Source: Nocardiopsis halophila DSM 44494
GTDB taxonomy: Bacteria; Actinomycetota; Actinomycetes; Streptosporangiales; Streptosporangiaceae
Length of the DNA stretch: 46,813 nt
Assembly: GCF_000341245.1 (NCBI RefSeq)
Contig: NZ_ANAD01000012.1
Coordinates: forward strand, 1-46,813
Direction: 5' to 3'
Both the position numbers and the translations under genes were made by a program. The notes below the pieces were generated by a model. It saw only the letters and a program-made list of their open reading frames with translations, was not told the DNA's origin and ran no database searches. Shown in pieces: positions 39,874 to 45,989 of the stretch (within the stretch, counting starts at the first letter, position 1; every line of letters starts with the position of its first letter).

Positions 39874-41013
39874 ATGAAACTCATCCTGACGGAACGCTTT
39901 ACCGATGAGCGGGGACAGGCAAGCCTGTACCTGCTCATCGGCTTGGCTATATCCCTCACTGCTCTCTCCGTTCTGTTCATTCGCCTTGGTCAGGCCAACG
40001 ATATGCGGACGACTACTCAGTCCGCCGCCGACGCCGCCGCTCTGGCTGCCGCAGGCGACATCCAGGACCGAGTGGCCCGGACAATCGCCGACGGAAATCT
40101 TCCCTGGGGTGTGACTTGGAAGGCCGATACCGGAAAGGCCAAAGCGGAAAAATATGCCTCCGAGAACGATGCGACTGTCACTGATATTCGGGCCAGCGAC
40201 AACGATCAGGGGCGCCTCGGAAATTTCGTGAGAGTCGAAGTCCGGGGCGATACCTGCCAGCGGGAGCTCCAAGACGACGAGAGTGTCAGCTGGAACTTTC
40301 GACAGTGCCCTGACAAAGAAGAGATTGAAAGGGCAGACAAGCGGGGAGAAACGATCCCCGTGACCACGGGGAACGCGGCCGCCATCGCCCGGGTCCAGGT
40401 TCCGGAGTGCAAGCAGGTTCCGGTATTCGACATCTTTGGCGTTCAGATCTTCAGCTACATCGCATGCCGCCCCTCCGAGAGCGGGGGCGGCTATCAGCGT
40501 ATATGGACCTACGGCCAGGCCAAAGAAATGACCGACGTTGAACTCGTTGACCGCGAGGGCCAGTGGATTTACTCCGAGTTGACCGGTGGCCCGGGCAGCG
40601 GCCGGTACCCTTGCGACGCGGTCGGAGGCCAGAACATCACCCGACAGATGTGCGCGACGCACGAGGCGATCATGGACGAGTGGGGTTCTGTCTTCGAGCG
40701 GTACGGGGTGGGTTGCTACAGGTCTCAGGAAGACGGCGGCGAGCATCCCCGTGGACGCGCCTGTGACTACATGGTATCCGCCAACGGCAACCTTCCCTCT
40801 ACCGAGCTCAAACGCGGTTCGGACGCCGCCGCTCAGTGGATGATCGATAACCATGAAGAGCTGGACATCTACTACATCATGTGGGACCACCACATCTGGA
40901 ACCCGAACCGGGACTCGGTAGGACAGTGGGACGATGTCAAGCGCTGGGTACCCAACCGCGGTGGAAACACGGTCAACCACCTGGACCATATCCACGTATC
41001 GGTCAACTCGTGA
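39874..41013 (+). CDS. TadG-like pilus protein with C-terminal M15-type peptidase domain
   Basis: 379 residues. The N-terminus is TadG-like: DERGQASLYLLIGLAISLTA then QSAADAAALAAAGD after the helix. The middle has several Cys (CQRELQDDE, FRQCPDKEE, VPECKQVPVFDIFGV). The C-terminal 130 residues match the LAS/M15-type fold of ARB-07466-like proteins: a first metal motif EHPRGRACDYM (His and Asp) and a last one NHLDHIHVS. Such domains bind zinc and cut peptidoglycan cross-bridges or bind wall peptides. I infer that this protein opens the wall for the pilus. It follows flp by about 100 nt. Confidence 0.78.
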   Translation: MKLILTERFTDERGQASLYLLIGLAISLTALSVLFIRLGQANDMRTTTQSAADAAALAAAGDIQDRVARTIADGNLPWGVTWKADTGKAKAEKYASENDATVTDIRASDNDQGRLGNFVRVEVRGDTCQRELQDDESVSWNFRQCPDKEEIERADKRGETIPVTTGNAAAIARVQVPECKQVPVFDIFGVQIFSYIACRPSESGGGYQRIWTYGQAKEMTDVELVDREGQWIYSELTGGPGSGRYPCDAVGGQNITRQMCATHEAIMDEWGSVFERYGVGCYRSQEDGGEHPRGRACDYMVSANGNLPSTELKRGSDAAAQWMIDNHEELDIYYIMWDHHIWNPNRDSVGQWDDVKRWVPNRGGNTVNHLDHIHVSVNS

Positions 41014-41110
41014 CCCCCTCGCTCCTTCCGTACTCCCGCCCTATCCAGGGGCACCGTGCTCCGCTAGCCTGTACATCGGTCCGTACGCCACAGCTTGAAA
41101 GGTGGACTCC

Positions 41111-42160
41111 ATGATCAGGCAACGAGCGGATCGCGGTTTGAGGCGAAAAGCAACATGTGGTTTTGCTCTTTTGGCTGGCGCAGTTCTACTCTCGTCCTGC
41201 GTCTCCGGGAAAGATGATACATCTGGCAGCGCAGACGCTCCCGCCGGCGGGAGCGGTGCCGAGACAGAAGACTCTTCCCCGCTCGCATCATCGGTGACCA
41301 CATCGACGAAACTCGCCGACAACCTCAACGTGGACGTCCTCTCACTCGACCGTCATAACGAGGACGTAGTCGTTCTCAGCATGCGTGCCACAAATAACGC
41401 GGAGAGCGAGATACGACTTTCCGACCTCTTTATGTACCCGCCACGCGCTGGGGGGCAGCGATACACTCCCAACGGAGTGTCCCTCATCGACACAAAGAAC
41501 ATGAAGCGACACCGACCCTTGGTCGAGAAGGGCCAGGAAGGGTGTCTGTGCAGCGACTGGCAAGGAGACATAGATCTTCAGTCCGGGGACAGTATCGATT
41601 TCTGGGTCGCCTTTCCCTCCCCTCCCGAGGATGTAACAGACATGGTCGTGAGCACGACCATCACCCCAGATTTTCCCAACATCCCTCTAAAAACTGCAGA
41701 TAGTGCGGATGAGGAAATCACCGGTTCGCCCATTGAGGAGCCTCGGATCCTCGCCCTGTCCTCCCTTCAGGACGACCTTGACGGTTCATCTTCCCGGGAA
41801 GAAAGCGGCGACGAGACGTCGATCATGCTCTCGTCCGACGTCCTCTTCGAACTCAACGAGTCCGAGGTCACTTCAGAAGCAGCTAACGCCCTAGAGTCGG
41901 TCGCCTCTGAAATCGATAACGCATCGGGCAAGACGGTCCGGATCGACGGCTACACCGACAACTCGGGCAACGACTCCATCAACGTTCCCCTCTCAGAAGA
42001 TCGGGCACTGGCGGTTGAAACCGAGTTGGAGGACCTGGTGACCCGCAGCGGTATCACATTTGAAACAGCTGGCCACGGATCAAACGACCCTGTCGCTACA
42101 AATGACACCGAAGAAGGTCGACAGAAGAATCGACGCGTCACCATTTCTTTTGAGAAATAG
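41111..42160 (+). CDS. OmpA-family lipoprotein
   Basis: 349 residues. The lipobox is LLSSC with C30 as the lipid-bearing Cys, so it is anchored to the outer face of the membrane. Residues about 65-200 form a beta-rich module with a CLC motif (EGCLCSDWQGDIDLQSGDSI, then FWVAFPSPPEDVTDMVV) that recurs in the next gene. Residues about 235-349 are an OmpA C-terminal domain (DVLFELNESEVTSEAANALE, RIDGYTDNSGND, LSEDRALAVETELE, GSNDPVATNDTEEGRQKNRR), which in other bacteria binds peptidoglycan. It may tie the pilus machine to the wall. ATG 41111 was chosen for AAAGGTGG before it over a GTG three codons upstream. Confidence 0.85.
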   Translation: MIRQRADRGLRRKATCGFALLAGAVLLSSCVSGKDDTSGSADAPAGGSGAETEDSSPLASSVTTSTKLADNLNVDVLSLDRHNEDVVVLSMRATNNAESEIRLSDLFMYPPRAGGQRYTPNGVSLIDTKNMKRHRPLVEKGQEGCLCSDWQGDIDLQSGDSIDFWVAFPSPPEDVTDMVVSTTITPDFPNIPLKTADSADEEITGSPIEEPRILALSSLQDDLDGSSSREESGDETSIMLSSDVLFELNESEVTSEAANALESVASEIDNASGKTVRIDGYTDNSGNDSINVPLSEDRALAVETELEDLVTRSGITFETAGHGSNDPVATNDTEEGRQKNRRVTISFEK

Positions 42161-42168
42161 GGTGAATC

Positions 42169-42693
42169 ATGACTCTCATTTCAAGAAAAGTCGTCCCCTC
42201 CTCAGCGATACTCGCCATGTCCAGTGGATTGATTTTCGGCATTCCTTCCTCATCGGCGGCAGACGATGAGGTCCCGGTCCTGGGGACCGCCAACGCCGAA
42301 AGCGATGATCTCGGCCAATCCACGATCGAGGTGAACGAGGCGACCCGCAGCACGGAAAGCGATTTCGTCACCATCACTTGGACATTCAGGAACAATACCG
42401 GAAAGGAGTACGACGCAAAAGACCTTGGGAATACACTCTACCCCTACAACGACTATAGCGTATCCGGGGTCACTGCACTCGACGAGAAGGCCAAAATTCG
42501 CTACCACCCGATACAAGACTCCGAAGAGTTTTGCCTATGTGCGGGTCAGTTCTATCCGCACGACTTTCGAGAGAAAATTCCAAATGGCGCTTCAGGGACG
42601 TACTGGACGTCGTACATGATCCCCAGCGAAACCAACGAAATCACTATTGAGGTTCCAGGGTTCGAATCACTTGAAGGTGTAACCATAGAATAG
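42169..42693 (+). CDS. Secreted protein sharing the CLC module of the OmpA-like lipoprotein
   Basis: 174 residues. A signal peptide (MTLISRKVVPSSAILAMSSG, cut near SSSA) leads to the same beta-rich module as in the preceding gene: VTITWTFRNNTGKEYDAKDL, FCLCAGQFYPHDF, SGTYWTSYMIPSETNEITIE, VPGFESLEGV. It lacks the OmpA domain. It starts 8 nt after the lipoprotein stop, so the two are co-transcribed and may interact, perhaps by pairing modules. Function unknown. Base composition is low in GC for this genome. Confidence 0.68.
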   Translation: MTLISRKVVPSSAILAMSSGLIFGIPSSSAADDEVPVLGTANAESDDLGQSTIEVNEATRSTESDFVTITWTFRNNTGKEYDAKDLGNTLYPYNDYSVSGVTALDEKAKIRYHPIQDSEEFCLCAGQFYPHDFREKIPNGASGTYWTSYMIPSETNEITIEVPGFESLEGVTIE

Positions 42694-42726
42694 GCGCTTT
42701 ACCACGGGAGCAACCAGGTAACTCAC

Positions 42727-43329
42727 ATGAAGCGAGACATCCTTGAACGGCTTTCCGGACACCAGGGCGACGATCGCGGCGGAGTTCAGTTCATCGAAGT
42801 GGGAGCCCTTTCGATTCTCGTTGCCACAATCTTCGCTTCCATGGCACAGGTTGACCCTGGGGGACGGTTCAACGACCTTGTGCGAGAAATGGTTTGTCTC
42901 GTTGAGGGCCCTGAGTGCGATGGAAAGACTTGGACAGAGGTAGACAGGCCCGATAAGCCGAAGGAATACTCATTCGGCTCCCCTTCGGGAGGGCGCGCCG
43001 GCGACAACGGCGCCAACAAGGAGATCGGCCAGAAGCTCGCAGCCGAGCGCGGCTTCACCGGTCGCCAGTGGGAGTGCCTTGAGACGCTGTGGAGCCATGA
43101 GAGCAGCTGGAACCACAAGGCCGTGAACCCGAGCAGCGGCGCCGCGGGGATTCCTCAGCTCCTGCCCAGTGTGCACAACGTCCCTCCGGGCTTCATGGAC
43201 AGTCCGGAGATCCAGATCGAGTGGGGCCTCGACTACATCGAGGGCCGCTACAACACCCCCTGTGAGGCATGGGCGTTCTGGCAGAACCCCACGAACAGCC
43301 CCTCCGGGGCCAGCACCAACTGGTACTGA
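42727..43329 (+). CDS. Pilin-headed lytic transglycosylase
   Basis: 200 residues. The head RLSGHQGDDRGG ends at a prepilin-like cut site G-VQFIE (Glu at +5) followed by a helix (VGALSILVATIFASMAQV), as in Flp pilins. Then comes a segment with a spaced Cys pair (MVCLVEGPECDGK) and a linker. The C-terminal 100 residues are a lysozyme-like transglycosylase domain: QWECLETLWSHESSWNHKAV with the catalytic Glu in SHESSW, NPSSGAAGIPQLLPS, IQIEWGLDYIEGRYNTPCEA. So a wall-cutting enzyme carries a pilin head and could be built into, or sorted by, the Tad machine. It follows the secreted protein by 33 nt and is the last gene before a terminator. Confidence 0.82.
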   Translation: MKRDILERLSGHQGDDRGGVQFIEVGALSILVATIFASMAQVDPGGRFNDLVREMVCLVEGPECDGKTWTEVDRPDKPKEYSFGSPSGGRAGDNGANKEIGQKLAAERGFTGRQWECLETLWSHESSWNHKAVNPSSGAAGIPQLLPSVHNVPPGFMDSPEIQIEWGLDYIEGRYNTPCEAWAFWQNPTNSPSGASTNWY

Positions 43330-43353
43330 CAGCTCCGTCGCGGCGCATACGGC

Positions 43354-43382
43354 GTGAGGCCGGGGACTCTTCCCGGCCTCAC
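43354..43382 (+). terminator. Terminator at the end of the Tad operon
   Basis: GTGAGGCCGGG (43354-43364) and CCCGGCCTCAC (43372-43382) form a perfect 11-bp stem, followed by GTGTTTCAT, 25 nt after the transglycosylase stop. Confidence 0.78.
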
Positions 43383-43589
43383 GTGTTTCATGCTCTCCCT
43401 CTTCTCGCCAGCGCGGGGCCGCCCAGCGGTGGGGCCAGGAACAGACTCCGGCGAATCGCAAGTGCTGGTCACCCTCATGGCGCAGGCCTGTTCAGCTGAT
43501 GTCACCCATGGTTCGCTCCTGCACACGACCGGAAGCGGTCATCAGTTTTCCCACTGGTCAGAGGAGCATCGGGAGCCCCTTGGGTCCGA

Positions 43590-43635
43590 CTTGGGCCCCT
43601 GGGCCCAAGCCTCCTGGGTGAACCTTCCGTAGCGT
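43590..43635 (+). promoter_or_regulatory. Promoter with GGGCCC-type palindrome (copy 2)
   Basis: CTTGGGCCC-CT-GGGCCCAAG (43590-43609) is a perfect 9-bp dyad. TAGCGT (43630-43635) starts 30 nt after its centre and may be a -10. The gene it served is now the pilin-head remnant about 480 nt downstream. The rest of 43383-43818 holds no gene I can support. Confidence 0.5.
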
Positions 43636-43818
43636 CGTCGGGACTGTTCGCGACAGCCCTTGCAACTACTGCTGTCCTGATGCAGCCCCGATGCCCACTC
43701 GCCAGGAGCCTCTACTCGTGCGCCCCCTCTCCCCGATCCCTCAAGGCCGCCCGCATCCTGCTGTTCATCCCGGCCAGCTGTCGCACTGCTGATCATCGGC
43801 AGACTGCCCATCAGCCAC

Positions 43819-44089
43819 GTGAGTCCTGAAACCCTCGCCGTTCTCACCTGAGTCGCGGTGCCCGGGGGCATCGCCCTCACTCCGGCCCTCCTCATACCTC
43901 AGTGGCGGCGCCCCTACTGATCGCATTGGTGGTCTTCATGTCGCTCCTCTTGCTCACGGCGCTTGGCCGGATCGGTGCCGGCGTACCACGAGGGCTGATC
44001 AACCTCCTGTTCCCTACCGCGATACTGATCCTGATACTCCGCAAGTCGTCGCGGGAGTTCCTGTCCTCCCCACAGGCCTCACCTCGGCT
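43819..44089 (+). pseudogene. Decayed small membrane protein
   Basis: Hydrophobic protein pieces lie in two frames. Frame one reads VSPETLAVLT, a stop, then VAVPGGIALTPALLIPQWRR. After one missing base in the run CCCC near 43910, frame two continues PLLIALVVFMSLLLLTALGR, GAGVPRGLINLLFPTAILIL. Joined, they would form a protein with three membrane segments. The stop and the shift mean that it is no longer made whole. It may be the remnant of an accessory cassette gene. Confidence 0.35.
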
Positions 44090-44113
44090 CCCTACCCCGT
44101 CACAGGTGCCTTG

Positions 44114-44221
44114 GTGCTCCGTCGAATCCACGACTCTGAACGCGGTGCGAACCCTGTCGAGTATGCCGCCGTCATCCTCCTCGTCGCTGGGATTCTCAAC
44201 GCCCCCAGAAAGGAAGAGGAT
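44114..44221 (+). pseudogene. Pilin-head remnant fused to the next gene
   Basis: LRRIHDSERG-ANPVEYAAVILLVAGIL is a class III pilin head: basic leader, cut site after Gly, Glu +5, Tyr +6, then half of a hydrophobic helix. After the helix it runs in frame, through the ribosome site (AGGAAGAGG) of the next gene, into its ATG at 44222. The effector part that should follow the head is gone. This looks like a deletion that left the anchor joined to an immunity gene. GTG 44114 is the likely old start. Confidence 0.6.
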
Positions 44222-44515
44222 ATGGGAATTTCCCTATTTATCGAAGATCAGGTTCACAAGCGAAGATACATGGGAGGGGTGTCAGAGTTAGGCTTCAATC
44301 GCATATTCGAGCAGGCCGAAAATGGTACACTCATCTCCCACGTCCACCCCCACGCCGACACAATGTTCAATTCGAGTCAACTTCAACTCATATTAAGAGA
44401 ACTGGATGACATTTCCACCAAGAACGCCGAATTTGAAACTGAAATAGAATCCTTCAGGGTTCTCGTTCGTGAAGTCATCAAAAACAGGGGGTATTTATGG
44501 TTCTCTGGAGATTGA
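44222..44515 (+). CDS. Immunity-like protein, 97 residues
   Basis: MGISLFIEDQVHKRRYMG and GVSELGFNRIFEQAENG, then MFNSSQLQLILRELDDIS, then FETEIESFRVLVREVIK. The FNxxQLxxLxxEL pattern is typical of small cytoplasmic immunity-like proteins of actinomycetes that sit beside polymorphic toxins. No exact family is named. AGGAAGAGG at good spacing supports the ATG. Low GC, as usual for toxin-immunity cassettes. Alternative: an unrelated small orphan. Confidence 0.5.
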   Translation: MGISLFIEDQVHKRRYMGGVSELGFNRIFEQAENGTLISHVHPHADTMFNSSQLQLILRELDDISTKNAEFETEIESFRVLVREVIKNRGYLWFSGD

Positions 44516-44568
44516 AACAATACAGACGGTCAACTTTTCAACGTTCTGCACATAATCAGAGCTCAGCC

Positions 44569-44727
44569 AGAGAACCGCGACACCAGTACTTCACTGGAAA
44601 GAACTCCGATCTGACCGGATACGACAATAAGGCACACCAGGACTGCAAAGGAGCCCCTGGATACGTTCTCATAACCAAGACCTCGAAGAGCCCCACCGCC
44701 GTTCCAATGAACTCGAGGTGGGGATAG
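44569..44727 (+). pseudogene. Fragment of a toxin C-terminal domain
   Basis: REPRHQYFTGKNSDLTGYDN, KAHQDCKGAPGYVLITKTSK, SPTAVPMNSRWG, stop. The frame opens without a clear start, and the stop TAG overlaps the GTG of the following immunity-like gene (TAGTG), the layout of a toxin tail and its immunity gene. The family is not recognised. It is probably a displaced toxin tip. Confidence 0.35.
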
Positions 44728-45040
44728 TGAACCAGGAGGAACTTGATTGGGAAAACGACCTTGTTCTCGACCTCGTACAGGCGCAACTGGGCCTCATTTC
44801 TTCGAATATTATCGCGGTCATGATCCGCGCCGACAAAAACAGGGCAGAATTAAAGTGCTGTTCTGGGTCCGTAAGAATGACCAGGACCTCGCAGAGGACA
44901 TTGAAGATATAATTTTCGAACTTGAGATTCTGTGCGATGGGGACCCCATCGAAAGTATCGAAACCGAGGTCAACATCGGCCGCCCGGATCCCGCCGAACT
45001 GAGGCCCTACGGCCGAATGGTCTACCGAGCCAAAGACTGA
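44727..45040 (+). pseudogene. Immunity-like protein broken by a frameshift
   Basis: The first frame reads VNQEELDWENDLVLDLVQAQ, LGLISSNIIAVMIRADKN. The second reads VLFWVRKNDQDLAEDIEDII, FELEILCDGDPIESIETEVN, IGRPDPAELRPYGRMVYRAK. The pieces fit one protein of about 104 residues if one base is added between 44834 (run of five A) and 44856. The acidic, small alpha/beta style and the overlap with the toxin fragment suggest an immunity protein. Either the gene is dead or the sequence has an error. Confidence 0.5.
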
Positions 45041-45186
45041 GTCACAGGCGCACGGTCGGCGCCCACCACGCTCGCGCACGGAGCCTTCGGAGGTTCTACC
45101 ACGACCAACGTGACGGAGCGCAGGAAGAGTTTCGACGAACGCGAGCACTGAACGCTCAATCGACACAGGGCAGCACTAACAGCCCC

Positions 45187-45561
45187 ATGGACTCTAACGA
45201 ACCTCCGCGCCCGCTATCCGAAAGAGAGAAAAGCGTCCTAGACACACTGCTTTCCGTCGACGCGGACTGGACTGACCCCTTTCGCAGGCAGATAAAGCAT
45301 ACAGAAGTGACACGATCATGGCGCCAAAATTCCCTGAGCGTCGACCTTCGCGTCACGAATGCGCCCGTGAGAGCAGAAATTCCGCCTGGCCCTGCCCTGA
45401 TCGACGCCGAGATCACAGACCATGGAGCACAGATTGGGGAAATCATCCTCCGGACGACTCATGGATACCTCAGCGCCATTGAGTACGCGTGGTACACGGA
45501 CGAAGCCCCCAGTGAACTTCCACACCCTTGTCAGATTCGGCTGACTACTCATGACAAATGA
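45187..45561 (+). CDS. Immunity-like protein, 124 residues
   Basis: PLSEREKSVLDTLLSVDADW, TDPFRRQIKHTEVTRSW, NSLSVDLRVTNAPVRAE, GEIILRTTHGYLSAIEYAWY, TDEAPSELPHPCQI. This is an alpha+beta protein of the kind found beside polymorphic toxins; the ending around AIEYAWYTDEAPSELP recurs in actinobacterial orphans as far as I recall. The exact family is not named. No strong ribosome site precedes the ATG, so the start is uncertain. A second frame just upstream (TLAHGAFGGSTTTNVTERRK, stop near 45150) could be another toxin-tip remnant. Confidence 0.5.
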   Translation: MDSNEPPRPLSEREKSVLDTLLSVDADWTDPFRRQIKHTEVTRSWRQNSLSVDLRVTNAPVRAEIPPGPALIDAEITDHGAQIGEIILRTTHGYLSAIEYAWYTDEAPSELPHPCQIRLTTHDK

Positions 45562-45727
45562 TCACCGATCACGCACGGCGAGAATTTTGATCTGACCCGA
45601 ACGAAGTCCAAGCGAAACGTTCATGGCATCGCTTGGCATGTGCGTTCTTCCTTGACCGGACGACTTCCCACGTACGGGGAGGGGCGTGCACCGCTACCGG
45701 CGCCTGGGATGGGTTCTGGGCCTGGGA

Positions 45728-45772
45728 TTGGGCCCACGGGCCCTGGGCCAGCCGGATGTGAGGCGGTATCGT
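45728..45772 (+). promoter_or_regulatory. Toxin-gene promoter with GGGCCC-type palindrome (copy 3)
   Basis: TTGGGCCC-AC-GGGCCCTGG (45728-45746) has a perfect core. TATCGT (45767-45772) starts 30 nt after its centre and may be a -10. The GTG of the toxin gene is 217 nt further on, leaving a long leader. Nothing else was found in 45562-45989. Confidence 0.55.
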
Positions 45773-45989
45773 CTCGAGGCTGAATGTCATTGTCGTGCGT
45801 CCACGGCAGCCTCTCTCCCGCGAGGTTCCTGGACGTGACCACCACGGAAACCCGAACTCGGCCGGGTACCTGTTCAGATCCTCGGACCAGACCCCTCCGA
45901 TGGCATCGCCCGGCTTGGTGAAAGCTGACCGACGTACTTCTCCCGGTCAGTGACGTCGTGTTCGGTCGTCGTTGAGGAGGGACTGCTCG

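Noticed and set aside
44834-44838. A run in the immunity-like gene as a programmed -1 frameshift
   Set aside because: The heptamer C-AAA-AAC lacks the first matching base for a P-site slip and no following pseudoknot was evident. A simple indel is more likely.
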